Positions 1 through 12,700 of a stretch of 64,000 nucleotides of DNA are shown here, in pieces. The DNA is from Apis mellifera (lineage: Eukaryota; Arthropoda; Insecta; Hymenoptera; Apidae), in the NCBI RefSeq assembly GCF_003254395.2, contig NC_037652.1:459001-523000 (forward strand), in the 5' to 3' direction. Made by a program: the position numbers and the translations under genes. The notes under the pieces were generated by a model. That model searched no databases, was not told where the DNA came from, and saw only the letters and a program-made list of their open reading frames with translations. How positions within the stretch are numbered: the stretch's first letter is position 1; every line of letters begins with the position of its first letter.

Positions 1-60
1 AAACAATTTAATAAATTGTAATTATATTTAATAGTAATAATATAATTTAAATATATAGTT

Positions 61-470
61 CCATTAGACAAAAACGTGCAAATCGATCATGTGCCTATCA
101 ACATACGCAACAACGTAAAGACAGATTATTTTTGAATCCGGATTGACCCTATGGAATTCTTCGAAGCATGATAATCTACCAATCATTGCTGAAGGGACGA
201 ATTCTTTAGGCAAGAATGAATATCGAGACTTATGCGCATGTATTAAATTTCAACTCTCGCCTGAGGTCAGCCACAGCTAGTTTCTAGCTTCGAAGCTAGA
301 GGTGCAAGGTGCATTGAGCCGACCTACGACCTTGAAAGTCACGACCATCCACCAACCAAGAGGCGTGCAAAATGGCTGTGTTTGCGTCTTCGTGGCTGGT
401 GCACGCATACAGTGTGAAATACCGTTTCCTCACATTTTCTTCTTCATATAATATTATGGCTGATATAGAT
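61..470. other. GC-rich patch, noncoding, with an 18-bp perfect palindrome
   Basis: A distinctly GC-richer island in AT-rich DNA. TCTAGCTTCGAAGCTAGA at 283-300 is a perfect palindrome. The plus ORF from 372 runs into AT-rich DNA and shows no domain. It could be a regulatory element or a noncoding exon. Confidence 0.4.
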
Positions 471-2084
471 TCTTGGTTTAAAATAAATTATTTAAAAAGT
501 ATAAAAAATTTCCAATGGATTCAAGAGAAAACTATTCGAAATGAATATATAAATAAATCCATTTAACATACTTCAAGACCATATCGTTTACTTCATTGTT
601 TTCAATGTTTCGAGAGACTCAACGTGTATATTAATTAGTTAAAAATTATATTTTAAAATAATTGTTTTATTTTTCAGTTTAAACAATTTGTTCTATTCCT
701 GCTGCTTGTAATTAGAATATTATTAGAATAATACAGAATTCTAATTTTCCAATTTTTTCTATGTAATATATTATAACCTAAAATGTCGTTTAATATTAAT
801 CAAGATTCTATCGATCAATTAAAAAAAAACAATTTTTTATTATGTGTAAATTTAAATTGTTGATAGTTAAAATTAAAAGATGTCTTTCTTTTGATGAATC
901 TTTGTTCGCAGAAAAATATTTGAAATTTCAAAATAAAATTAAATATAGTGAATATGAAATTTCTTAAATACATAGATATCGAATGTATAAATGAAGATAT
1001 TCATAATATTAAAATCTTCTAATATAAAAGAAGAAAATATTGTAAAATTATTAAATTAAATTGATTTTTTGTTATTTATTAAATTAAGTAACTAACTCAA
1101 TTTTTCCTACAATGCGATGTATGATGTTTTAAATCAGATAAATTATAAATTGAAAAAATTATTTGAATACCATTAGATTGAATTTGAGTCAATTTATATA
1201 TGTGTGTTTATAATAGATTTATGTGAAACACATTTTGATTTCTTTTTGTATTTTTGTAATATTATATGTGATGATTAGAAATATATATGTGTTTGATATT
1301 ACTATGAGAAGCTCTTTAAAATTCTTTGATGAAATAAATTAAAAATAAAATGATAATAAATAATAATAATATAAATAAATAAATAAATAAATTTAATTAT
1401 TATATAATATATTATTTTGTTGAAAAGGAATTTGCATTTCTTTTTCAAATAAAAAATATCATTTTTAAAGGAAGAATTTTATAAAAACATTTTTACAAAT
1501 AATATTTAAATACTTAATTAATTATAAAATAATTATATACAATTTTAAAATATAAAAATTTTTTAATAATTTTTATTCTATTCTAATAATTAATTTTCTA
1601 TTAAAAGAATTAATAAATCTTTCTTACCTGTAAAATAGTCTCAGCATCTTTATATAAAACAACTGATCCAAATTTGATATTAATAATTCTAGAAACTTTC
1701 AATTTTTCGCTTGCCTTTTAATATAATAGTAAGATAGAAAAATAAAAAAATATTAGATTTAAATATAAATATATATATTTAAAAATCTGTCGTTAATTAT
1801 AATTAAAAGAATCAACAATATTACTTTAATTTTTAACCAAGAAAAGCAGTTATATTTATTAAACAAATTCAGTTATATTATTATATAAGTGAATAATATT
1901 ATTATATACTATTTCAAATAGTTAGAATTATCAATTCAATTTATAGATTTATATAAATTATAAATCTTCATTTTCCCATTTAAAAGATTAATTCTTAAAA
2001 GCTATTATCAAAAAAGATATTTACTTCCAGTGAAATTTCGTTTATAATAGCTATTTAGAATTAAACATTTTTAAAAATATTATT
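471..2084. other. AT-rich noncoding DNA
   Basis: Homopolymer-rich AT sequence with no coding frame or repeat family that I recognise. An ATAA/ATAAATAA patch lies at about 1340-1395. Confidence 0.6.
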
Positions 2085-2458
2085 TATATTATATTATACT
2101 ATATTATATTATATTATATTATAGTATATTATACTATATTATACTATATTATACTATATTATACTATATTATAGTATATTATACTATATTATACTATATT
2201 ATAGTATATTATACTATATTATACTATATTATAGTATATTATACTATATTATACTATATTATACTATATTATAGTATATTATACTATATTATATTATATT
2301 ATACTATATTATACTATATTATAGTATATTATACTATATTATACTATATTATACTATATTATAGTATATTATACTATATTATACTATATTATACTATATT
2401 ATACTATATTATATTATATTATACTATATTATACTATATTATATTATATTATATTAAT
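2085..2458. repeat. ATACTATATT 10-bp satellite
   Basis: About 37 tandem decamers, mostly ATACTATATT, with interspersed variants ATAGTATATT and ATATTATATT. The ATAGTATA form is the reverse complement of TATACTAT, so neighbouring units can pair. There are no coding frames. Confidence 0.95.
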
Positions 2459-3983
2459 ATATTATATTTAATTCTATTGAATAAAACATGTGCCACAAAA
2501 ATTTAAATTCTTTCCCTAATATAACAATCATTTTTTAGAGATGGGATGATAAATATATCATTATTTAATTGCTTCCTGTAATATGACTTATATCACATTA
2601 TATTATTATCTTCACAAGATAGTAATATAATAAATAACATGTTTTTTCATAGATCTATTAGATTGTATAATAAATTTATTTGTGTCATCGTTTTTGATAA
2701 AATTATAAAAATTTATTTTATTATGAATTTTTGCTACATAGTCATATGATTAATAACAAAAAATAATATACTCAATTGAATTAATTGAGAGTAGCTATAT
2801 AAGAAAAGCCATCATTTGCATTTGGAGAAAAGAATGATGATTTTTCCTATGAAGAATTTATAATTCAAACTTCGATAATATGACAAAAATTATTCTAGTT
2901 TGGTTAAAATGATTTATCTCTTATCATATTTATCAAATTTTTTATTTTATACTTTATAAAATTCTCTTAATAAAAAAATTTAAAAATATTGAAGATGTAA
3001 ATACACACTACTTTTTTAATTAAAAAAGACAAATTTTATAATAAAAAAATATTTAAATATATTATTTTAAAAAATAACAAAAAGTTATAAAATACAATAT
3101 AAAATAATATATGTAATTTTAATCTGAATTTTATATAAAATTAATAGTGAAACCTCGATTTGAAACTATAATATACTGGATAATTCAGATCTGAGAAGAA
3201 AAGTTAAGGAATGCAGACAGTATTTAGAGATATTTTATTTAATAAAAAAATTTTTTGTATTTATATTTTTTTATTTGTTTAATTTTATGCTTTGTTACAA
3301 CAATGTTTTATCATAAACACTTCTTTTGATATTTTATCTAGAACTAGTTATGATAAATGTGCAAATACATAGTCAATAATGATAGTCAATTATTTGTTCA
3401 ATATTTTAGATAACAGTGATTATTATTAATTTCTTTATTTTTGAATGTCTTTCATATTCTTTTATATTCTGTTTATTTACTTCTTTCATATACTATTTAT
3501 TTATTTCTTCGCATTTATGGACGAACTGCAAAATCTATTAATTTATTTTATTCAATATTTGGAACTTTTTATTTAATATTTCTGGAATTTTATATTTCCA
3601 TAGATTATACTTTAAGATTTTATAATGATATTTTGTTGAATATCATTTTATATATTGGCATATATACATATGTATATCTAAATATCTTCTTTAATATTAA
3701 TTGATTTTAATAAAACTATATAGATATAACATTATAATATGATATAATATTCATCATTAAAAATCATTTTTAATTTCAATATTTTTAGAACATTAATCGA
3801 TTATTATTATATTATTATATCGATATTTAATATTATAAAGTATTAAATAATATTATAAGATATTATATAATATTTTTTATAAAGAAGTTTATTTTACAAT
3901 CTAATGTGACTAACATTCATAAATTAGAATAGTTTTTTGACCAAACTTTTCACATAATCACATAAATAAATATGCTCAAAATG
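2459..3983. other. AT-rich noncoding DNA
   Basis: Nothing recognisable. The plus ORF at 3441-3704 is an F/I/Y/L-rich frame typical of AT-rich DNA and lacks any support as a gene. Confidence 0.6.
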
Positions 3984-4140
3984 TTAATATATTCGTGAGA
4001 TATTTTTAAAAAATTCATTCTCAATGCTAAAACAAACAATATCAAGACAAAAATATCAATTGAAACTTATTTATTAAGTTGTAAACAATTAAAATTTATA
4101 TTGAGTGAATTAAGACAAAGATACTTGCTTTTATTCTCCG
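3984..4140 (+). mobile_element. Half-copy of the foldback (MITE-like) family
   Basis: It starts TTAATATATTCGTGAGATA and continues through TATCAATTGAAACTTATTTA and a TTGAGTGAATTAAGACAAAG stretch. It follows the left arm of the family in order and stops near the position of the central palindrome. Confidence 0.5.
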
Positions 4141-4314
4141 AATAATACTCAATAATATTCAACAAATATTAATACCCTGTATATTTCATAATCAAACCAT
4201 TCGTTCACTAAACGCGATCAATCTCTCTATTCCTCTCTCCGATCTCGGATTTATCCAGGAAGCAGTCTAACCAAAGCGAAGAAGAAAGAGCAATATATCG
4301 GCTAGCCATCGTTT

Positions 4315-4533
4315 TCACCATCGAATCAGGTAACGCTGATGAAAACCGCTCGATCGCTTTCGCCATGCAAACATCGTGCTGCGATTCTTGCCAAGCCTCG
4401 TCTCTTTTTCATCGATGAACATCTCCCTTTCTCTGTTCCTTGCTGTTTTCCACGATGATCGCAAAGCGTTATCGTCCTTGTCGAAAGTGGCCTCTAAGAT
4501 CGTGATCGGCAGGTGGTAAGCCGCGTGGCTCAT
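4315..4533 (-). CDS. Unrecognised 72-codon ORF in a GC-rich patch
   Basis: A true ATG at 4531-4533 opens a 72-residue frame ending TGA at 4315-4317. I do not recognise the product. The composition is protein-like: MSHAAYHLPITILEATF, then an acidic/basic middle (DKDD, KTARNRERE) and a basic C-terminus (WRKRSS, QRYLIRW). Its first 25 codons use G- or C-ending codons more than the surrounding DNA would predict. The GC-rich patch (4195-4560) is larger than the ORF and has donor-like sites on the plus strand (CAGGTAACG at 4327-4335). So it could equally be a noncoding exon or regulatory element. No signal peptide or membrane segment is seen. Confidence 0.25.
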   Translation of the reverse strand: MSHAAYHLPITILEATFDKDDNALRSSWKTARNREREMFIDEKETRLGKNRSTMFAWRKRSSGFHQRYLIRW

Positions 4534-5437
4534 TCTGAATTTCTAATTGTAAGCTACTACATCATTAATTAGACGGGAACAGAGAAACATACGAGCTATA
4601 TAGGATTATAAGGGATATATAAGTATATAAGGAGATATATAAGCAATAGGAGATATATAAATATTTATTTTGTGCTTTTTATAGGAAAAAATTGAATAGA
4701 TCTTTTCAGTTTATTTGATTAAGTAGTTTATTGATTAAGTTTTTAGATTGAATTGATAATTAAAAGAAGCATAGAATACAAAATGTTTTTTGAAAAGACT
4801 TTATTTATTTTTACAAGTCTTTAAAATTAAAAAAGAATAAAATTTAATATAAAATAACTTTTATTTTAAATATTTACTATAAAATAGCCAAAAAGAAATT
4901 CTTAAATTCTTCTCCTAATAAATTTTTTTGATAATATATATGTTTCATATACATTATAGATATACGCTATACATAAATTGTAACTGTACGAAAAAATCCG
5001 ATTTAATCGATTTAACCGATATCACTCATCAAATTTTCGTTTTATTTTAAGAAATATTGGGTACATTTTATAAATGAATGAATATGAATATGAATAGATT
5101 GCAAATATATATTATTATGTATATATATGTATATATGTATTATGGAAATGTATATTTTTATAGAAAATAAATAAAGAAATGACATACAAATTGGTTTTAT
5201 CATTTCTTAATTTCAAAAGATATCTATATTATGCATATTTTTTATATATTTCTTGCATATTTGATATATTGAATTATTAATTATTAATCAATTATGAAAT
5301 TATCAAAACCATGTATTATATAACAAAATATTTATTATTCAATATTTTTTAATATCTTTTAATTTTTAATATTATATATTATTATATATCATACTTCATA
5401 TCTGCTCTATCATATATGCTTATAAAATACATATGAA

Positions 5438-5490
5438 GTATATATATATATATATATATATATATTGTATATATTTTATATATATATATA
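5438..5490. repeat. Interrupted (TA)n tract
   Basis: TA dinucleotides broken by TTGTATATATTTTA. The small minus-strand ORF crossing it codes only for I/Y runs and is an artefact. Confidence 0.9.
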
Positions 5491-8094
5491 AAATACATAA
5501 TGAAGACAATATAAGGAAAAAATGACATTAATACTTTTATTTGTATAGTAATACTAATTTTAGTTATATTAATTTTTATCAATAGCATTCAATAATTTTT
5601 TTCACTAGTTATAAAGTATTGTTATACATAATAAAATATAGATTATTTTAAAATCAATATCCAAATTTCAATGTTCAATAAATGATTATTAAAACACAAG
5701 ATGATTATTATATATTTTAATTATCTGAAAATATTTATAATCTGAGATTTCAATAATATAAAATAAATTAAAATATAAATTAAAATAATTAATTTTTTTA
5801 AATTTTTTATGTATTTTTTGTATGTAATAAACATTGATATTTAAAAATTGTTAATTTTTAATTTCATGACGTATTTATAGTTTTGTTTAATTGATTATTC
5901 GAAAAAATTTCAATTCGGATAATCAGTTGTATTTTATTTGAACTTCTTTCATACGAGATTCGCATATGTAATATCCATTTAAATATTTACATGGTAATTC
6001 ATGAATTACAATTCACGTGCAATATATATAACCAATAATAATTTTGTCATTCTTCGTTCAATCTACTGCGATTCTGCAATTATCATGTAAATATTATTAT
6101 TTGTTTCACAAATAATCTTGATTCGAAGAATTGTGATAGATCGCACAAAAAATAAATGAAATCAAAATTATGATTCTGAATTCTATATGAATGCTATACA
6201 TAGATATCTATATATAAATAATTCATTAATTATGTGAAAGAGAATTGAAAAGTAAACGATCCAATTATTGTATTTTCTTCAATTATTAGACAATTAATTA
6301 ATTTTTGAAAAAATAAAAAGGAAACACGAAATAATGAAATTATTATATTTATGAAATGAAATTTAAGTCTTTAATTTGTATATATCATTACAATAATCTT
6401 TTCATAAAATAAAGAAAATATAAATAATTTATTTTTATTACAGACATGTAGAAATGGTTAAAAAATAATGGTTAATTAGACGCTTATGAAAATTTCCTTA
6501 CAGTAAAAAAATGTTAAAATGAAAAATTAAAGAAAATTATTTTATAAAAAATTAGAAATATAAATAAAATGCATTATGTAGTATGAATATATTTATATTT
6601 ATTGGATTACATTGATTAGTGTTATTATAGTTAAGAAAAAAAATATTACAAATTAAACAAATTAAATAAGATAAGAAGAAAAAATATTTGTAAAGATTCT
6701 TATTTATTTGAGAATTTTTTTCTTAAAAGTGTCATTGATTAACATTGATTTAACAAAAATAAGTCGCAATATTTTCTATTGAAAAATTGCATAATTAATC
6801 ACATTATTTCATTCATTTTAGATCAATTAATTCATTTAGAACAAGACAAATCTAATAATATTGTTTATTGAAAATTATTAATTTTCTCTTAAATATTTTA
6901 ACTAACTAAATATAAACTATTCTACAGAAGTTAATTAAAACCATCTACTAAAAATATCACAATTTTGTTGCTGACTTTCACCTGGACCAAATACGAAACA
7001 CGCGTCGAAATAATGATTGGATTCGGGATTTTTTCAATTAAAATGAGGGTCTTGTGGCAATCGCATCGACGTTACGAAGCGACAGATACAAGGACTGAAA
7101 ACATGATCAGGTTTAGGATTTCTCCAGAGTGGTAAACTCGTTCTAATGTTTAGTAGAAAATTCCTTGTGAGTCGTGGCTGGTCATATTACCGTATCGCTA
7201 TTTTGCTACAGACAAGACAAACGATCTATGAGCATCTATAAAATAATGCCCTCGCTCAATTTATCGCCATGAAATGAGAGCCATTTTCACCAAAATACAC
7301 ACTCTATTGCTGACAAATATTCTAATTAGTGTATTTCAATCAATGAAATTGGAACTTTAATAATCTTGCTTACGTGAGTAAATAATAGAATAAAAAGATA
7401 TCGACTTAGGGATTTATTTTTCTCTTTCGCAATTTTTCATTTATCTTTCAATTATCAGAGATTAGTTTAAATAGTCGAATTAGCACTAGTGTTTTCACTA
7501 TCATAATTCTCGAATTATTTGTTATATAAAATTTAAATTGAAATCCGGATTTGAGTATTCGTATTTAGATCTGAATATCCAATATTTCATCATGATTAAA
7601 TTTAATAATGCTCTCTTTTTTGAATTGTAACTGAATTGTAAAGAGAGCAATTGTAAATAAAGTAATCAAAAATAATAATATTTTATTTACAGTTATATAT
7701 TCTAAGATAATAACCTGCTATTATAATATAATGAAAACAAATATATTTATTATGTGTTATTAATATATATATTATTACTATTTTTAGAATTATGATATAT
7801 AATTAATTATAAAATTAATTATACAATTAATTATACAATTAATTATATATAATAAGTAAAATAAATAAAATTAATTTATAATATATAATACATACATTAT
7901 ATATCTATAATAATACATATATAAATTAATGTTTGAAATATAGTGATTCAAAAAATTGATCTCATATATTCAGATTTTAAATGAAATTATTTTTATTACA
8001 AACAAAGTAAGTTATATAAATTATATAAATTTCTATTAAAATGAATATTACAAAATAATTTTAAAAATAAGAAAAAAATTGTTTTTATTTTTTT

Positions 8095-8160
8095 TAATAA
8101 AAATTAATAAAAATAAAAAATTAATAAAAATTAATAAAAATTAATAAAAATTAAAAAAAT
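8095..8160. repeat. Short TTAATAAAAA decamer array
   Basis: About five copies of a 10-bp unit AATTAATAAA within A-rich DNA. A comparable dodecamer patch, ATTAATTATACA repeated about three times, lies at 7800-7850. Confidence 0.8.
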
Positions 8161-9020
8161 CAAATGAGTTGAATTAATTCAAAATCAATTTATTGATTTT
8201 ACATTATAGGAATATATTAGAATTACATATACAGGAATATATTAATAAATGAAAAATAACTTGTGATTAATTTTTTAAATTGATTAATATTAATTTTTTA
8301 AATTACTATGTCTTTTCTATTCTATAATTTTTTGCTAAATTCTGAAAACAATAATAAAAAAAATGACTTGATTTGAAAATAATTAAGTTGACAAGTTATT
8401 TCATTGATTATATTCGAAGATATATGAATAGAAAAATTTTTCAAATCTAAGTTAAGAATTTTTTGAATGATTCGAACAATATGCGATGTAATACTATTAT
8501 ATAAAAAAATAATTTTCCTTTCCAGTAAATGATCTTTTTTTTTTAATTGTGTTTTTTTTGTTCGGACAATAAATTTCTTCTATACAAACGATTAATAAAG
8601 TCATTATATAGTATTTTTTATTAGTGAAATTGAAAAAATTAAATATTACAAAAATAAAATATGTTTAATTAATTTATCTAAGATAAATTATAATTATCTG
8701 ATTTTTTATCTGATCTGATTTTTAAGGATTAATAAAAATTTATAATTAGCTCCAGTTGAAAAAAATAATTTGCATAAAAAAATAGTTATGCATAAAGAAA
8801 AAATAAATGTACATATAAATAAATGTATAAATATATTTATAAATAATCCAATAACGATATTTTAATATCGTTATAATAAAATAACATTAATATGTTACAA
8901 ATCAATTCCTAGAAGATCAAAAAACAAAATTTTACAGATCTTTTTAATTATTTAATTATAATTATGAATATTTTATGAATATTTTAACAATAATTATGAA
9001 TATTTCAAATATATAAAATA

Positions 9021-9195
9021 TTAATATATTCGTCAGACATCTTTAGAAATTTAATTTTAGAGGCCAAAATAAATATAAAACTTAGTACATAAAATTATCA
9101 ATTGGAGTTTATTTATTAAATTATAAGTAATAAAACTTTATTAAATAAAGTAACACATAGATAAAAATAGCTCTATCTTTATCATATTGCTGCCT
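9021..9195 (+). mobile_element. Half-copy of the foldback (MITE-like) family, reaching past the centre
   Basis: It starts TTAATATATTCGTCAGACAT, sharing its first 16 bases with the copy at 3984 except one. It then runs through GAGGCCAAAATAAATATAAA and TTTATTTATTAAATTATAAG. Near 9165-9185 it turns into the inverted arm (AGATAAAAATAGCTCTATCT), then breaks off. Confidence 0.5.
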
Positions 9196-9239
9196 ATAAT
9201 TCACATATTTATTCTAATATAAATTTTAATTATTTATAA

Positions 9240-9700
9240 CTGTTCGCGCCCGTTGTGATATGAATGTTTATTATATATGTGTGTCGAATACTTGCTCGAT
9301 CGAAATATATATTTGTATAGAAACTTGTGATGTATTTTTTTTTTACGATAAATGAACTATTATAAATATTGTACGCGTGTCTATGCGAGAACTGATTCGA
9401 CAATTAGAATTCGACGATGTGTAATTACAAAAAATTATCTATCTATTTTTTATCATATACATGCAGTCAAAATACATTCACAACGAAATATTAATTAGAC
9501 ATTCTTCATGATACGTAATTGTGTTTGATGGTTACAGCATGATATTATTACAAGAAAACTATCTATTGATCCGATCTGACTATTCAGTGATCCGATTTAC
9601 TTTTTAATAAGAATTCCTGACATCATAAATCCCTTCCAAGTTCAATCGGAAACGATTTTCCGATGAGATATCATAATAACCAATAATATAGCAACTAGTA
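9240..9700. other. GC-richer noncoding patch with a 20-bp hairpin
   Basis: ATCGGAAA at 9645-9652 and TTTCCGAT at 9657-9664 form a perfect 8-bp stem with a CGAT loop. No coding frame is seen. It follows the foldback half-copy at 9021. Confidence 0.4.
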
Positions 9701-12700
9701 CCTGACTTGCGACACTATCAAATTAAAAGAAAATTTCTGGAATTAAGTTGGTAATCAATATATAAAGATATTAAGATGCTGATATTCTGAGATAAATAAC
9801 GTATATTTATTATAGATTTTAAACTAAAATGATGTTATTTAGTTGAGTTAACGTATTTAGAATATCTTAAAATCCGATTCCGTTCCAGTAAGGTTGAAAT
9901 ATATAAAAAAATATACAATTGTCAAACTCTTTTCAAAGGCGGCAGTCTTCTCAGATCAACATTATTCTTTGTTTAGATTGTTTAATAGAGATTAGTGATG
10001 ATAATAATGAAAAAAGATTTTCATGTGAAAAAGTTCTTTAAATAAGCTAATAAATCTCACGGATAATAACTTAGTAAATAAGCTTAATCGTTATATTTGT
10101 ATAGTAATTTCTGTTTATTTTAATTTTTTTCCAAAAATATATAGGTGAATATATTAATAATATATTATTATAATCTGAAATATTTTAAAAAAATTTTTCT
10201 TGCTATCTGCTCTCTCTTAGTCTCTAAATGTATAAGACTATTTAGAAAGAAATATAAAAAAAACATAACATAAAAACATAACTCTTTAATGCTTTATAAG
10301 AAATGTAGGAAAAAATTGGATCAAATTTCATCGCAAAATTAATAAATTCTATTCTATATATTATTACGATTAAGAACTAAAGAAGATTTTATAATATTAT
10401 AACTATAATATTAAGATAATATTAAGATTTCAGATAATCATGTTTATTTGTAACTTTCAAGAGTAATTTGAATTATGTCTAGAATTATTTTTTTATTGTT
10501 ATAATTTTTTCGAAATTTAAAAATATTCTGAAACATTTATTGAAAATAAAATTCTCATTATACAATCATTCATTTATTCAGATGTTTATAAAAAATTTAT
10601 CAGCAATATCTTTTGAAAGGATAACATTTTGTTTTAAAGTTAAATTATTTCTTGCCATTTATAATTATATATTATATATATATTAATGATCTAAATAATG
10701 AACTATGGAAATTTAAAAAAAATAAGATTGTATAAATATTTTGCAATTTATTTATTTGTTTATTTATTTATTTGTTAAATATTTTTATAGTTACAATAAT
10801 ATATTTTGTTCTAGAATAATTAATATTATTTCATATGTTAATAAATAAATATGATGTTATACAAAATTATTAACTATTTTCTTCAAAATAATCTTCAAAA
10901 TAATTAGAATATTTATATAAAAATATCATAACTAACTCTCGTCCATAATATTGAATCAATATCATGATAACAAATTATAAAAAAATTTAAAAAAAATAAG
11001 TTAAGGTAAAAATAAAATTTTTATCTTAAGCTTTTATATATATATCACTACATTATAATTTAACACATGTATGTATAATCATTGAAAATCATTTTATCAA
11101 AAATGTTTTTGTAAACATTTGTTTCATCAATATCGGTTTTAAATAAATTAGTCTTTAATGGTATCTACGAATCTGAGAAATTTCAAAAAATTCACATAGA
11201 TTTTAATGTTGACATTTAGATGTCAAACATTAAATTCTCTTTCAAAAATAGCTATTGTCTTCGTTGTGATATACACTGAAATTCTAATTGTTAAATTATT
11301 TTTTACACAAAGACTTATTTTTCGTTATACTACTTTTAGTAATGTTTTTATAAGACAGATTGATGAAATTAGTTTTAGTTTTTTATACAAAAGTATGAAA
11401 ATATAATGCAACAGTTTTAAATTTTAAGAATTCCAAGACCTCTCTCACATGGCAAGCATTTTTCCAAACTATAAATTTTATATTTCTCTTGGATAAATTT
11501 TAAATAAATTTTGAATTTCAAAATAATTACATTAATGATTATTCACTGATTTTGATAATAGTATTGATATTTGATATTATCATCATTCTGAATCACAATT
11601 ACAATATAAGAATTGATAGTATAGTGAATTAAATAAATATCATTCTAATTATTGATTTCAAATAATTGAAATTTTATTTACAAGATATTTTTTTAAGATT
11701 TTATTTCACAATTTTAAAAGATTTAAATATTTTAAATTAATAATTATTATTAGAATTTATTTATAAATATTTTTTCAAATTTATTTACAAAATATAGATA
11801 ATCTTAACTAATAATTTTAATTATTTTAATTATATAAAAAAATTATTGAAAATAATTAATATTCAATTGAAAATTTAAAATAAAAGTTTACAATTTATAT
11901 CCTGATATTATCATAAAATAAATATTTTCAAATATTTTCCTCGAAATTTTATATTTTTCATTTATTAACATAATAATTTATAATTTTTTTTTAACAAAAT
12001 TCCAGATTGTAATAAAATTTTACATTAACTACCGTAACAAAGTATTTAATAGACAAGTTACTTATCTTAAAAGAGCATTGTTTTGAAAATTAAAAAATAT
12101 ATACAATCGATAAAGAATTGAATTGCATCTCTTCAAAGAGAAAGTAATTTCCCCAAGTACAAAAGATTCTTCTAATTTAAAATATAATTATTCATTATTT
12201 AGAGATAGAAGAATTCTCATCCGACTTAGTCAACCGTGAATTAATTTCCTAGAAGAGGCATTGTTTCAGCGATATTTTAAATTAAACCAAACAGAAAAAA
12301 AAAAGAATACTTGTCTATACGACGTATTCAATAAACTAATAGATCTATATTTCACGAATTACTATCCCAAGAGAAAGTGCCTTCTTTGAATTCTGGAAAA
12401 AATATATGTATATGATCTCTTGATAGAAAATAAAAGAAGATTTAACTCTTCAATGATTATAATTTCTACTCACAAAGATCATAGAAGAATATAACATTTT
12501 ATTTTAATATTTTTTTATATAAGATTTTATATAATTTTTTTTTCTCATTTAATTCTTTGTAAATAATCATATTTCTTTTTAACAGTAAGCAAATTGGTTT
12601 TTCATAATTATTTAAAAGTATATTTCTTATTGATTTTAATGATTTTGAAATATATTATTAATATGTTATGTCATGATTTTAAATTTTTTTTTGTATATGT

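Larger units (their letters stand above)
4141..9020. other. Mostly AT-rich noncoding DNA with GC-richer patches at 4195-4560 and 6955-7330
   Basis: The patch at 6955-7330 (CGCGTCGAAA, GCATCGACGTTACGAAGCG) has no open frame worth calling and may be a conserved noncoding element. The rest is AT-rich with the short repeats listed separately. Confidence 0.5.

Noticed and set aside
3441..3704. 87-codon plus ORF with hydrophobic stretches
   Set aside because: Composition-driven hydrophobicity in AT-rich DNA; no signal or family resemblance.
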